Positions 54,179-63,966 of a DNA stretch of 64,000 nt are shown here, piece after piece. Below the pieces are notes generated by a model. That model saw nothing but the letters and a program-made list of their open reading frames with translations, was not told the DNA's origin and ran no database searches. Within the stretch, counting starts at the first letter, position 1, and each line of letters opens with the position of its first letter. Origin of the DNA: Chitinophagales bacterium. GTDB lineage: Bacteria > Bacteroidota > Bacteroidia > Chitinophagales > Chitinophagaceae. Location: positions 1 to 64,000 of the forward strand of contig JAATGJ010000168.1 of assembly GCA_015654695.1 (NCBI GenBank), in the 5' to 3' direction. A program made the position numbers and the translations under genes.

Positions 54179-56626
54179 ATGCGAATTGTTCCATTTATTG
54201 CATCTGCTGTAGTTACTACAGGTCTTGTATGGGCGTTGAATAAAGGATGGGGCACCATACCCCCGATGGGAAGATTTTTAAGCCCGCAACATGGCTTCTG
54301 GCAAAATGCAGAAGCGGCAGACTATGATTACTCTGCTGATCTTAAGTTTCCTGATCTGAAAGGCAAGGCCAACGTATATTTTGATGAACGTTTAGTGCCG
54401 CACATTTTCGCGGATAATGATGAAGACCTGTATTTTTTACAGGGATATATTCATGCAAAGTTCCGTTTGTTCCAGATGGACCTGCAAACCAAAGCTGCCG
54501 AAGGAAGAGCCAGTGAAATAGCCGGCCCCAAAGCCATCAATTATGATAAAGAACAAAGAAGACTGGGAATGAGGTTCGCCGCCGAAAACGCTTTAAAAGA
54601 AATAGAGAAAGACCCCGTTTCCCTTGCATTGTTCACAGCCTATACAAAAGGAGTGAATGCCTATATTCATTCATTAAAAGAAAGCGAAGAACCGCTTGAA
54701 TACAAATTATTAAATTTTAAACCCGAAGAGTGGAGCAATCTCCGGACAGCCCTGCTGCTGAAGATGATGGCGAAAATGCTGAGTTCCGGAACAGAGAATG
54801 ACCTGGAAGATACCAATGCAAAAACAATTTTTTCGCAGCAGGATTTTAATACGATCTATCCGCAGGTACCGGATTCATTACTTCCTATTGTTCCCAAAGG
54901 AACAATCTTTGACTCCGCGGGTATTATACCTGTAAAACCGGCCACTGCTGACTCCCTCTATTTTGGAAAAGAAGATATAGTCACTGCGACAGAAATTTCA
55001 AGACCCGATAAAAATAATGGAAGCAATAACTGGGTAGTAGCGGGCAGCAAAACACAAAGCGGCGCCCCGATCCTTTGTAATGATCCGCACCTTGAATTAT
55101 CGTTGCCATCCATCTGGTTTGAAATGCAATTGTCAACACCCACCAGCAGTTCGTATGGTGTTTCGCTTCCCGGCAGCCCTTTTATTATTATTGGTTTTAA
55201 TGATCATATCGCCTGGGGAGTAACCAATGCGCAGAGGGATGTAAAAGATTATTTTGAAATAAAATTTAAAGATGTCTCCAAAAAAGAATATTGGTATAAC
55301 GGCAAATGGGAACCGGTTCAGCAAACACGAATCGAGGAAATAAAAGTAAAAGGCGGGGCAACCGTTTATGATACGGTAGCCTATACAGGTTTCGGCCCGG
55401 TCATGTTTGATCAAAGCTTCGGTGACAGCCTATCCAATAAAAAATCATTAGCGATAAGATGGACGGCTCATGAACCAAGTAATGAAGGGATAACATTTTA
55501 TAAACTGAATCGTGCAAAAAATTATGATGAGTATGTGGATGCGATAAAAAGCTTTGATTGTCCCGGCCAGAATTTTGTATTTGCTTCCAAAACCGGTGAT
55601 ATTGCTTTATGGCAACAGGGAAAATTCCCGGCGAGATGGAATGGCCAGGGATTGTATGTAATGCCCGGCGAAGATGCCAGCTACAACTGGCAGGGATTTA
55701 TTCCGCAAAATGAAAACCCTCATGCAAAAAATCCTGAAAGAGGTTTCCTGGAAAGCGCTAACCAGCGACCTGCTGATTCAGCTTACCCGTATTTTATTCC
55801 CGGTACTTACATCACACCAAGAGCGATCGCTATTGAACATTTTTTATCCGGTATGACTGGCATTACACCGGCGGATATGATGAAACTCCAGAATAATTAT
55901 TTCAATACACTGGCTGAAGAGGCTTTGCCCGTTTTGCTTAAATATGTAAACGAAAATGAATTGACCCCCGAGGCAGGAAGATACCTGGAAATAATAAAAG
56001 CATGGAACCTGGAAGCTGATCCGGCATCAAAAGGGCAAACGGCTTATCAAAACTGGTGGAATAGTTTGGAAGAAGCGATATGGAAAGATGATATGTCAAG
56101 GACTCATCCCGCTTCTCCCATGCCGGAAGATCAAACAACAGCGGAATTGCTGATAAAGGATACCAGTTCATTAAAATTTGCTGACAATATCAATACCCCG
56201 CAGGTAGAAACATTATCTGATGATATAACAATAGCATTAAATAAAGCTGCTATTTTGCTGGCCCAAAAAGAGAAAGAAGGGAAGCTTGAATGGAGTAAAT
56301 TTAAGAATCCCACCATTTATCATTTATTAAAAGATGCATTGCCTGCTTTTGCAAGAAAAGGGTTGAATGTTGGCGGCAGCGGAACTATCATTAACGCTGT
56401 TACCCATAGCCATGGCCCAAGCTGGCGGATGATCGTTCAGTTATCTGCCACCACCGAAGCGTATGGCGTTTATCCCGCCGGGCAAAGTGGCAATCCGGGG
56501 AGTAAGTATTACGATAATTTTGTTGACACATGGGTAAAAGGCGAATACTTTAAACTCTGGATGATGAAAGCCTCAGAAGCTGCAGATACAAAAGTGAAAT
56601 GGACGATGAAGTTTGGAAAGGGATAA
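54179..56626 (+). CDS. Penicillin acylase family protein (N-terminal serine hydrolase)
   Basis: 815 residues from ATG 54179 (MRIVPFIASAVVTTGLVWAL, a signal or anchor segment); the frame also opens at 54125, which is less natural. The alpha-subunit part (VYFDERLVPHIFADNDEDLY, then AKFRLFQMDLQTKAAEGRAS) precedes the self-cleavage site before Ser282 in NNGSNNWVVAGSKTQSG, the N-terminal nucleophile of the beta subunit. Further conserved parts are NDPHLELSLPSIWFEMQL and GVSLPGSPFIIIGFNDHIAW. It is an Ntn-hydrolase that cleaves amide bonds (acyl-homoserine lactone or penicillin-like) in the periplasm; substrate not given. Confidence 0.93.
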   Translation: MRIVPFIASAVVTTGLVWALNKGWGTIPPMGRFLSPQHGFWQNAEAADYDYSADLKFPDLKGKANVYFDERLVPHIFADNDEDLYFLQGYIHAKFRLFQMDLQTKAAEGRASEIAGPKAINYDKEQRRLGMRFAAENALKEIEKDPVSLALFTAYTKGVNAYIHSLKESEEPLEYKLLNFKPEEWSNLRTALLLKMMAKMLSSGTENDLEDTNAKTIFSQQDFNTIYPQVPDSLLPIVPKGTIFDSAGIIPVKPATADSLYFGKEDIVTATEISRPDKNNGSNNWVVAGSKTQSGAPILCNDPHLELSLPSIWFEMQLSTPTSSSYGVSLPGSPFIIIGFNDHIAWGVTNAQRDVKDYFEIKFKDVSKKEYWYNGKWEPVQQTRIEEIKVKGGATVYDTVAYTGFGPVMFDQSFGDSLSNKKSLAIRWTAHEPSNEGITFYKLNRAKNYDEYVDAIKSFDCPGQNFVFASKTGDIALWQQGKFPARWNGQGLYVMPGEDASYNWQGFIPQNENPHAKNPERGFLESANQRPADSAYPYFIPGTYITPRAIAIEHFLSGMTGITPADMMKLQNNYFNTLAEEALPVLLKYVNENELTPEAGRYLEIIKAWNLEADPASKGQTAYQNWWNSLEEAIWKDDMSRTHPASPMPEDQTTAELLIKDTSSLKFADNINTPQVETLSDDITIALNKAAILLAQKEKEGKLEWSKFKNPTIYHLLKDALPAFARKGLNVGGSGTIINAVTHSHGPSWRMIVQLSATTEAYGVYPAGQSGNPGSKYYDNFVDTWVKGEYFKLWMMKASEAADTKVKWTMKFGKG

Positions 56627-56666
56627 TGAAGAACAATAAATAACCGCGTTATCAAATATTATAAAC

Positions 56667-57011
56667 ATGAAATTTTTGGTTGCATTACTACTTACCGCTT
56701 TACTGGCATTTGTTGCTGGTTTATGGCTCGGCTGGTGGAGTATAGCTATTGCCGCGTTCCTGATCGCCGTCTTAATTCATCAGAAAGCAGGCAAAGCATT
56801 TCTTTCCGGGTTTACGGGTGGTTTTCTTTTATGGGGACTACTTGCCCTGCTGAGAGATATTCCCAATGAAAGTTTATTATCCAAAAAAATAGCAGCAATA
56901 TTACCGCTTGGCGGAAATGCTATGTTACTTATCCTTGTTACTGCTTTCGTTGGCGCTTTGGTAGCAGGGTTTGGCGCTATGAGCGGAAGTTATTTGAGAA
57001 GCAGTAAATAA
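56667..57011 (+). CDS. Small membrane protein of unknown function
   Basis: 114 residues with three to four hydrophobic segments (FLVALLLTALLAFVAGLWLG, then FLSGFTGGFLLWGLLALL and AMLLILVTAFVGALVAGFGA) and Gly/Ala-rich helix packing. No domain is recognised. It follows the acylase at 40 bp and its stop overlaps the next ATG by one base (TAATG), so it is likely cotranscribed with both. Confidence 0.55.
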   Translation: MKFLVALLLTALLAFVAGLWLGWWSIAIAAFLIAVLIHQKAGKAFLSGFTGGFLLWGLLALLRDIPNESLLSKKIAAILPLGGNAMLLILVTAFVGALVAGFGAMSGSYLRSSK

Positions 57012-57337
57012 TGGAAGCGAAAGCAGATAAAGAAGTTCAATATGTAAATAAGGCTAATCAACGGTTTACTGAGTTTAAACAATTTGTTTTTTTAGCCTGT
57101 AAGGGGATTGCCTATCTTGACTCTAGCAATATTAATTTATTCAGGGTAAGAAATTATATAAAGGAGAAAAGATGGTCTTCATTAGCCAGCATGAAAAATG
57201 CTTTTATCCCAAAAGGGGAAGATTGGCTTATTGTATATGAATGCGATGGCGCTAATAATTGTAAATACGTTGTTGTGATTGTTGATCCGATAGAGTTATG
57301 GGAAGACCCATACACAATAATTGCAGAGACGATGTGA
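57011..57337 (+). CDS. Hypothetical soluble protein (108 aa)
   Basis: 108 residues without signal or membrane segment. It is charged, ends in an aromatic, acidic segment (DWLIVYECDGANNCKYVVVI, then DPIELWEDPYTIIAETM) and starts with a Lys/Glu-rich helix. The TAATG overlap with the upstream small membrane protein suggests translational coupling. No family recognised. Confidence 0.5.
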   Translation: MEAKADKEVQYVNKANQRFTEFKQFVFLACKGIAYLDSSNINLFRVRNYIKEKRWSSLASMKNAFIPKGEDWLIVYECDGANNCKYVVVIVDPIELWEDPYTIIAETM

Positions 57338-57390
57338 CTTTCTCATTACTCTAACAATTTCCGGGGTATTTTCGCATTTCATTAACCTGT

Positions 57391-59898
57391 ATGCTGCGAT
57401 TAACACTCTGCTTATCTTTCTTCATTCTTAGTTTGATTTCTTTTGCCGGCAAAGTTTCTGGGAAAGTAACAGACGACAATGGCGCTCCATTGGCTTACGC
57501 TTCTATCAGCATCAAGGGCACTACAAAAGGAACGAATGCTAACAGCTCAGGCAATTATTCCATTACATTAAGCCCGGGTCAATACACACTTATTTGCCAG
57601 TATGTAAACTACAAGAAAGAAGAAACAACGATCACCGTTACAGCAGATGACCAGGTGGTGAACTTCACCCTCACTATACAGCAACTGACATTAAGCGAAG
57701 TAATCGTAAGGAAAGGGGAAGACCCTGCCTATGAAATCATACGGCAGGCTATAAAGAAAAGGTCATACTATAATAATCAGGTGGATTCATTTTCGGTGGA
57801 TGTATATATAAAAGGGTTACTTCGTTCAAGGGGGATGCCCAAAAAAGTATTCGGAAGAAAAATCGAACGCGAGGAAAATGATGGACTGGATTCCCTGGGC
57901 AAAGGGATATTGTTTCTTTCAGAATCTGTTACCAAGGTATCATACGCTAAGCCGGATAAGATAAAATACCGTGTTATCTCCTCGCGGCAAAGCGGTGGCG
58001 GCTTCGGGCTTAGTTTGCCTTTGTTTATTAATTTTTACCAGAACAATGTTTCCGTTTTTGATAATAACCTGAACCCACGCGGGTTTATTTCGCCGATTGC
58101 TGACGGCGCTTTGAATTTTTACAAATACAGGTATGAAGGCAGTTTTATAGAAGATAATAAAATGGTGAACACGATAAGGGTGACACCCAGGCGTAAGAAC
58201 GAACCCCTATTCAACGGTACTATCCAGATAACGGAAGAGGACTGGCGTATTTACAGCCTCGACCTGCAAATTACAAAAGACTATGCGCTGGAGCTGGTGG
58301 ATACTATACGCATCAGCCAGATACATTCATCCATTGATAATGATATATGGAAAACAAAGAGCCAGGTCGCTTATATAGCGATGAAAGTACTGGGCTTTGA
58401 TTTCACCGGCAATTTCGTGAACGTATATGCTGATTATGACCTGGCCCCGGGGTTTACTAAAAAATATTTCGACCGCATACAGATGAAGTACGATACAGCC
58501 TTTGATAAAAAGGATAGCAGTTACTGGGACAGGGTGCGGCCGGTATCGCTGGAGCAGGATGAAAAAAGGGACTTTGTTTTTAAGGACAGCATCGCCAAAC
58601 TCAACCGTGATTCTTTTCTTACCAAACGCAATCTTGATTCATTAAGAAAAAATCAGAAGCCCATTACGCTGGTAAATATAGTTTGGTCGGGTGTGCGCCA
58701 TAATTTCTATAGTAAAAAAACAATGATCACGTATAGTGTCAAACCACTGCTGGCGAAATTAGAATACAATACGGTGGAAGGCCTGGCGCTGAATGCAGAA
58801 CAAAGGTTCCGGTATTCTTCCCGGAAAAGAAAGAATATTTATACGTTGGACTGGAATACCCGTTACGGATTCAGCAACACGCATCTTAATTCGTATGGTG
58901 AGTTGACGATCCGGTCAAACAATATCAATAACAATATACGCAACCGGTATTTAAAACTATCAGGTGGCAAACGATTATCGCAGTTTAACCGCGACAACCC
59001 GATCGGGGCCTTAGGCAATTCCATTGCTACCCTGGTCTTTAAAAACAATTATATCAAGCTCTATGAAAACTGGTTTGGCCGGGTGGAGTATAATACAAAA
59101 ACAGAGAGCGGTCTCCGGCTTAATTTTCATGTAACGTATGAAGACAGGCTGCCTGTTGACAACAGCACTGATTTTACATTCTTTCGTAAAAAGGATTCAT
59201 TGCTACCCAATCATCCGTATGAACTGGCGAATATTCCTTTTGCAAGAAACCAGGCGCTGGTGGCCGGGATAAAGCTGGTATGGCAACCGGGGCAGCGTTA
59301 TATCCAGTTTCCTACGTATAAATCAGCTATCGGTTCCAATGCGCCGACCCTTGAACTGGAATACAATAAAGGCATAAAAAAGTTATTATCCAGCGATGCG
59401 GACTTTGACAAGTGGAAGTTCTCTGTTATGGATAATATGAATCTGAAGCTGGCTGGTGAGTTTAAATATAAAGTGAGCGTCGGCGGATTTTTAAATAATA
59501 AGAGAGTGGATATTCCCGACTACCAGCATTTTAATGGCAACCAGTTTTATACTATCTGGAAATACCTGGATGCTTTTCAATTGGCTCCTTATTATAAATA
59601 CAGTAACACGGAAAATTTCTATATTGTTGCTCATGTTGAGCATCACTTCAATGGGTTGCTCACGAATAAAATTCCCCTGTTCAATAAACTGAAATGGAAC
59701 CTGGTGGCAGGGTCAAACGCTTTTTATGTGAACCGGGATAAACATTACTTTGAAGCTTTCCTGGGTATTGAGAACATCCTGAAGATATTCCGCGTTGATT
59801 TTATCAATGCCTACCAGCCGGGACTCAACTACAAATTCGGTATCAAAGTCGGCGCCGGTGGCCTTATTGGCGGGAAGATAAAGTTTGAAGATCAATGA
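57391..59898 (+). CDS. DUF5686 outer-membrane protein with carboxypeptidase-like regulatory domain
   Basis: 835 residues. The signal peptide (LTLCLSFFILSLISFAG) precedes a carboxypeptidase-regulatory-like domain (residues ~20-105; KVSGKVTDDNGAPLAYASIS, typical CarboxypepD_reg-like), then the DUF5686 region: YEIIRQAIKKRSYYNNQVDS near 120-140, and a long beta-rich C-terminal half with alternating strands (FNFYSKKTMITYSVKPLL-like, RVEYNTKTESGLRLNFHVTY, AHVEHHFNGLLTNKIPL) that would form a barrel. The family is found near other surface proteins in Bacteroidota; a role in outer-membrane export or polymer handling is suspected, not known. Confidence 0.85.
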   Translation: MLRLTLCLSFFILSLISFAGKVSGKVTDDNGAPLAYASISIKGTTKGTNANSSGNYSITLSPGQYTLICQYVNYKKEETTITVTADDQVVNFTLTIQQLTLSEVIVRKGEDPAYEIIRQAIKKRSYYNNQVDSFSVDVYIKGLLRSRGMPKKVFGRKIEREENDGLDSLGKGILFLSESVTKVSYAKPDKIKYRVISSRQSGGGFGLSLPLFINFYQNNVSVFDNNLNPRGFISPIADGALNFYKYRYEGSFIEDNKMVNTIRVTPRRKNEPLFNGTIQITEEDWRIYSLDLQITKDYALELVDTIRISQIHSSIDNDIWKTKSQVAYIAMKVLGFDFTGNFVNVYADYDLAPGFTKKYFDRIQMKYDTAFDKKDSSYWDRVRPVSLEQDEKRDFVFKDSIAKLNRDSFLTKRNLDSLRKNQKPITLVNIVWSGVRHNFYSKKTMITYSVKPLLAKLEYNTVEGLALNAEQRFRYSSRKRKNIYTLDWNTRYGFSNTHLNSYGELTIRSNNINNNIRNRYLKLSGGKRLSQFNRDNPIGALGNSIATLVFKNNYIKLYENWFGRVEYNTKTESGLRLNFHVTYEDRLPVDNSTDFTFFRKKDSLLPNHPYELANIPFARNQALVAGIKLVWQPGQRYIQFPTYKSAIGSNAPTLELEYNKGIKKLLSSDADFDKWKFSVMDNMNLKLAGEFKYKVSVGGFLNNKRVDIPDYQHFNGNQFYTIWKYLDAFQLAPYYKYSNTENFYIVAHVEHHFNGLLTNKIPLFNKLKWNLVAGSNAFYVNRDKHYFEAFLGIENILKIFRVDFINAYQPGLNYKFGIKVGAGGLIGGKIKFEDQ

Positions 59899-59949
59899 TG
59901 GCTGCATGACTCACAACTCATAACTCATAACTCGTAAGCGGACTTCCCT

Positions 59950-59957
59950 TATCTTTG
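59950..59957 (+). promoter_or_regulatory. -7 box for trhO
   Basis: TATCTTTG, an exact TAnnTTTG match, 51 bp before ATG 60009. It follows a short tandem spacer (CTCATAA units, 59908-59935). Confidence 0.5.
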
Positions 59958-60008
59958 CCATGTTTAAAATTTTTAACTGCAACGCAAGCAGTCACGAAAA
60001 TTTACCTC

Positions 60009-61037
60009 ATGGCTATTTTACACAATCGTATCTCCCAGAAGGAGCTGAAAGAACGTTTATACCAGGAAACAGAACCCCGTATTACGCTTTCCTTTTATCA
60101 TTATTTTCCTGTTGCTGACCCTCTTCAATTCAGGGACGACCTGTACAAAACGCTGAATGAATTAAAGGTGTTTGGACGCATCTATGTAGCCCATGAAGGT
60201 ATCAACGCGCAGGCAAGTGTGCCTAAAAGTAATTTCGAATTATTTAAAAACCATTTGTATTCGATTGAACCATTACATGGTATCCGGCTGAATATAGCAG
60301 TGGATGATGATGGTAAATCTTTCTGGGTATTAAAAATAAAAGTAAGGGAGAAGATCGTGGCAGATGGCATTACCGATCCTGCTTTTAGTATGACCAATAA
60401 AGGAAAGTATGTAAATGCCGCTGAAATGAACGAGCTGATGAAAGACAAGGATACAGTAGTGATGGATATGCGCAATCATTATGAGTTTGAAGTAGGACAT
60501 TTTGAAAATGCGCTGGAGATACCGAGCGATACTTTCAGGGACCAGTTGCCGGTGGCAGTGGAGATGATGAAAGATAAAAAGGAAAAGAACATCATTATGT
60601 ATTGCACGGGTGGTATCCGTTGTGAAAAAGCATCGGCGTATATGCTGCACAATGGATTTAAGAATGTCTTTCACCTGGAAGGAGGGATCATTAATTATGC
60701 GCAGCAGGTAAAGGAACAAGGATTAGACAGTAAGTTTATAGGTAAGAATTTTGTATTTGACGACAGGTTAGGGGAGAGGATCACCGAAGATATTATTGCC
60801 AAATGTCACCAGTGCGGCAAGCCCGCCGATACACACACTAATTGCAGGAACAGCGGATGCCATCTTTTATTTATACAATGTGAAGAATGTGCGGCGAAGT
60901 TTGAAGGTTGTTGCAGTAAGGAATGTTTGGATATCATTCACCTGCCGGAAGAAGAGCAGAAGAAAGTAAGGGCGGGTATTGATAAAGGACAAAATATTTT
61001 TAATAAATCAAGGAGACGAAGAATATCGGACGGATAA
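60009..61037 (+). CDS. trhO: tRNA uridine(34) hydroxylase TrhO (rhodanese-like)
   Basis: 342 residues from ATG 60009 ([20 protein letters not shown]); the in-frame ATG at 59955 adds an unrelated leader. An N-terminal acylphosphatase-like part ([40 protein letters not shown]) is followed by a rhodanese domain whose active loop is [15 protein letters not shown] (Cys199). The C-terminus is a Cys-rich zinc-binding tail ([19 protein letters not shown], then [16 protein letters not shown]). TrhO makes 5-hydroxyuridine at tRNA position 34 using O2. Housekeeping; alone. Confidence 0.92.
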   Translation: MAILHNRISQKELKERLYQETEPRITLSFYHYFPVADPLQFRDDLYKTLNELKVFGRIYVAHEGINAQASVPKSNFELFKNHLYSIEPLHGIRLNIAVDDDGKSFWVLKIKVREKIVADGITDPAFSMTNKGKYVNAAEMNELMKDKDTVVMDMRNHYEFEVGHFENALEIPSDTFRDQLPVAVEMMKDKKEKNIIMYCTGGIRCEKASAYMLHNGFKNVFHLEGGIINYAQQVKEQGLDSKFIGKNFVFDDRLGERITEDIIAKCHQCGKPADTHTNCRNSGCHLLFIQCEECAAKFEGCCSKECLDIIHLPEEEQKKVRAGIDKGQNIFNKSRRRRISDG

Positions 61038-61163
61038 AAAAAAATAAGCAGTATCTCAATTTGGGTTCCCGGAGCGTACGCAGAGGCGACTGATGGTACG
61101 GCAAACGCTGCACCGTTGCGAACACTGCGTGAAATATTTTTTCAAACTGGGACACCACAAAAG

Positions 61164-61814
61164 TTATCTCAGTTCCAATTCCGAAAACCAATATTTGTTA
61201 TGCAAAAGTTTGCGGTTCACTTTCACATTAATTCTTTTTGTAAACAAAGGACAATTCAACACCAACGTATGAAACTCTCCATTCTCGCCACAGGCATCTA
61301 TTCCCATTAATTCTAATTCATCCACCAGTTTCGCTGTTATTGTCTTCCCGATAAATTCTTCACCCATTGTCTCATTGCAACTTACGATGATAGTTTCTAT
61401 ACCTGCGTCCAGCATTTGTAATACCAAATCTTTCCTGTTTTGCTGCCATAGTGGTAACATGGCCTGCAGCCCTGCGTTAACACAAACTTTTTCTTCCCAG
61501 TCGCGGTGAGCTTGCAGGTCAATATCACCAAATACGGCATCGGTCAGTTTGTAATGTTCTTTCAATTGCGATAATGCGGCGGTAAACTTTTTTTCATATT
61601 CCTCCCATGAACTGCTGATCAGGTGAATGGGCAGACCTGCGACATCCGCCTGCGCCTGCAAAATAGCGGAAGGAATACCATGTGACCGTGATATTTTTCC
61701 TTCTTCATTTAATACGTTCAATAAAACTTTTGGACGGTACCCTGTTTGCAGGGCTTTCATTAATGCAAAGCAACTATCCTTACCACCGCTCCAGGAGCAT
61801 ACTATTTCTTTCAT
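61164..61814 (-). CDS. Diphthine-ammonia ligase-like (Dph6-type) ATP pyrophosphatase
   Basis: 216 residues from ATG 61814. The frame extends to 62051, but the 79 extra residues cross the 182-bp repeat and include a poor sequence, so they are rejected. PP-loop motif CSWSGGKDSCFALMKALQTG (SGGKDS at residues 9-14); HGIPSAILQAQADVAGLPIH; and the family's C-terminal EFIGKTITAKLVDELELMGI with DACGENGEFHTLVLNCPLF. In archaea and eukaryotes such enzymes amidate diphthamide; in bacteria the substrate is not known and B12-linked or other adenylation roles are proposed. Alone. Confidence 0.88.
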   Translation of the reverse strand: MKEIVCSWSGGKDSCFALMKALQTGYRPKVLLNVLNEEGKISRSHGIPSAILQAQADVAGLPIHLISSSWEEYEKKFTAALSQLKEHYKLTDAVFGDIDLQAHRDWEEKVCVNAGLQAMLPLWQQNRKDLVLQMLDAGIETIIVSCNETMGEEFIGKTITAKLVDELELMGIDACGENGEFHTLVLNCPLFTKRINVKVNRKLLHNKYWFSELELR

Positions 61815-61955
61815 AATTCTTTTGAATATATATCTATTTAACCATACAGGGATAACTAACCTGCTGTCAAAATCCTTTCCATCTCCCTCATTCCGGAACA
61901 GGCCAGGTGACAAACGCATTAAAAGGAGCATTAAAGGTTGATACCAAAAAGGGGA

Positions 61956-62137
61956 ACACGGATGACACAGGTGGGACGGATGATACTTCGGCAAGCTCTG
62001 TATGGATTTTTTATTCAGCTTTGCTGAATAAATCTGTGAAAATCTTTTCAAGTATGCTTTATTTGCAGTAACGATAAACTGATATGAGATCTGACAAAAA
62101 AATCTGTGAAAATCCCTCTAATCCATGTCATCCGTGT
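61956..62137. repeat. 182-bp MITE-like element, copy 2 (inverted relative to copy 1)
   Basis: Ends ACACGGATGACAC (61956-61968) and GTCATCCGTGT (62127-62137) are inverted. Read from its left end it matches copy 1 read from its right end: GACGGATGATACTTCGGCAA, TATTCAGC...GCTGAATAAA, then TCTGTGAAAATCTTTTCA, with clear identity through about 180 bp. It lies upstream of the Dph6-like and the GMC genes. Confidence 0.85.
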
Positions 62138-62200
62138 GCTATTCTACCTGGATTTTAATACGTGTGCTCATCTCTCAGTATCTTTATTAAAACAGTTTCC

Positions 62201-63922
62201 ATGCCCGGTGATTCGCTCCGTATAAATATAAAAGCAAAGCCACAAAACACGTATGACGCCATCATTGTTGGTTCCGGTATCAGCGGCGGATGGGCCGCCA
62301 AAGAATTGTGTGAAAAAGGATTGAAAGTATTATTGCTGGAACGTGGCCGCAATGTGCAGCATCCCGATTATCCCACCGCTACACTGTCCCGCTGGGAATT
62401 TCCGAACCGGTTGAACTTATCAGAAGAAGACAGACAACGAAACTATATTCAGAGCCGGCATTATTCCTATCGCGAAGACAACAAACATTTTTATATCAAT
62501 GACCAGGAAAACCCGTATGCCGAAACCAAACGTTTTGACTGGATACGGGGAGATGTAGTGGGCGGCCGCTCCTTGTTATGGGCAAGGGCCTGCTACCGCT
62601 GGAGCGACCTGGACTTTGAAGCGAATCTCCGCGATGGTCATGGTGTTGACTGGCCCATACGGTATAAAGACATAGCGCCATGGTATGATCATGTAGAATC
62701 TTTTATCGGTGTTAGTGGTAACAGGGATGGCATACCTCATTTACCCGACGGGCAATTTCAACCGCCGTTTGAAATGAACGTGGTGGAAAAACATTTTAAA
62801 GAAAAGATAGAAAGCATTTACACCGACAGGAAAGTGATCATGGGCAGAACGGCTAATCTCACGCAACCTGTGAAGGGGAGAGGACAATGTATGGCGAGAG
62901 ATCTTTGTCACCGGGGTTGTCCCTTCGGAGCCTACTTCAGTACCAATGCGAGCACTATGCCTGCGGCGTATGCTACGGGCAATTTAACGGTGAGACCTCA
63001 TTCGCTGGTGAATAAAGTGATCTATGATGAACAAAAGCACCTGCCTGCCGGCAGGCAAGGAAAAGCAACAGGCGTAGAGATCATTGATACGGAGACTAAA
63101 CAAACGGAAGAATTCCACGCACGGCTTATTTTCCTGAATGCATCTACAGTAGCCACGGCTTTTATTTTATTGAACTCTGTATCCTCCCGTTTTCCCAATG
63201 GACTGGGCAATGGCAGCGACCAGGTGGGCCGCAACCTGATGGACCACCACAAGGGGATTTCTATCTCGGCCCGTGTGGATGGCTTTGAAGATATGTATTA
63301 CTCAGGCCGCAGGCCCGTACCCTTGTTTATACCCCGCTTTCAAAATATAAAAGATACAACACCGGGCTATATCCGGGGTTATCATTTTGGGGTGAGTGCA
63401 TCCCGGCCGAGGCAGGCAGGTGATGCGGTGATTGGTGCGGAATTAAAAGAAGCATTGTCTGAACCGGGGCCATGGCAGATTGGTATCTATGGCTATGGTG
63501 AATGTTTGCCTTATGCAGATAATAGGGTCACATTAGATCATGATAAAAAAGATTCGCTGGGCCGGCCTATCATTACCATCAATTGCGAGTTTAAAGACAA
63601 TGAAAAAGCCATGCATACTGATATGGTAAAAACGGGGCAGGAGCTATTAGACGCAGCGGGGTTTAAAGATATTAATGTGAGAGCGGAGCTATCTGCACCT
63701 GGCAATGCCAACCATGAAATGGGTATTGCCCGTATGGGCCATGATCCCAAAACATCTGTGTTGAATAAGTACAACCAACTGCATGAAGTACCCAATGTAT
63801 TTATTACCGATGGCTCTTGTATGAGCTCCAGCGCCTGCCAGAACCCTTCTTTAACATATATGGCGCTGACGGCAAGGGCTTGTGATTATGCGGTGAAGGA
63901 GATGGGGAAGGGGAATATTTGA
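62201..63922 (+). CDS. GMC-family FAD oxidoreductase
   Basis: 573 residues from ATG 62201 (MPGDSLRINIKAKPQNTYDA); a frame start at 62162 lies in the repeat flank and is rejected. The FAD site is IIVGSGISGGWAAKELCEKG near residues 17-40, then WIRGDVVGGRSLLWARACYR; the substrate side has MARDLCHRGCPFGAYFSTNA. The C-terminal GMC part carries GNANHEMGIARMGHDPKTSV (conserved His) and NVFITDGSCMSSSACQNPSL (Asn/His region). It oxidises an alcohol or sugar in the periplasm or cytoplasm; the type seems gluconate/glucose-dehydrogenase-like. Residues 281-287 (LPAGRQG) come from an in-frame palindrome. Confidence 0.9.
   Translation: MPGDSLRINIKAKPQNTYDAIIVGSGISGGWAAKELCEKGLKVLLLERGRNVQHPDYPTATLSRWEFPNRLNLSEEDRQRNYIQSRHYSYREDNKHFYINDQENPYAETKRFDWIRGDVVGGRSLLWARACYRWSDLDFEANLRDGHGVDWPIRYKDIAPWYDHVESFIGVSGNRDGIPHLPDGQFQPPFEMNVVEKHFKEKIESIYTDRKVIMGRTANLTQPVKGRGQCMARDLCHRGCPFGAYFSTNASTMPAAYATGNLTVRPHSLVNKVIYDEQKHLPAGRQGKATGVEIIDTETKQTEEFHARLIFLNASTVATAFILLNSVSSRFPNGLGNGSDQVGRNLMDHHKGISISARVDGFEDMYYSGRRPVPLFIPRFQNIKDTTPGYIRGYHFGVSASRPRQAGDAVIGAELKEALSEPGPWQIGIYGYGECLPYADNRVTLDHDKKDSLGRPIITINCEFKDNEKAMHTDMVKTGQELLDAAGFKDINVRAELSAPGNANHEMGIARMGHDPKTSVLNKYNQLHEVPNVFITDGSCMSSSACQNPSLTYMALTARACDYAVKEMGKGNI
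63042..63057. repeat. In-frame 16-bp palindrome inside the GMC gene
   Basis: TGCCTGCCGGCAGGCA is a perfect palindrome read in frame as L-P-A-G-R-Q within KHLPAGRQGKATG (residues 281-286). It looks like an insertion in a surface loop between two beta strands (VIYDEQKH and GKATGVEII). Confidence 0.75.
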
Positions 63923-63936
63923 TTGGAGGTTTAAAA

Positions 63937-63966
63937 TTTAATCCCGTCGAATTCGACGGGATTAAA
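63937..63966 (+). terminator. 30-bp perfect palindrome after the GMC gene
   Basis: The arm TTTAATCCCGTCGAA (63937-63951) and its exact reverse complement (63952-63966) form a perfect palindrome centred on GAATTC. With T-rich left and A-rich right ends, it can act as a terminator in both directions. The 10-mer TCGAATTCGA at its centre recurs at the window's last ten bases (63991-64000). Confidence 0.7.

Noticed and set aside
59713-59907. 64-aa minus-strand ORF at the end of the DUF5686 gene
   Set aside because: It is antisense to conserved beta-strand coding sequence and carries no recognisable motif.
61815-62051. N-terminal extension of the Dph6-like protein
   Set aside because: The extra 79 residues come mainly from the 182-bp repeat element and lack family similarity; the PP-loop motif sits at the usual distance from ATG 61814.
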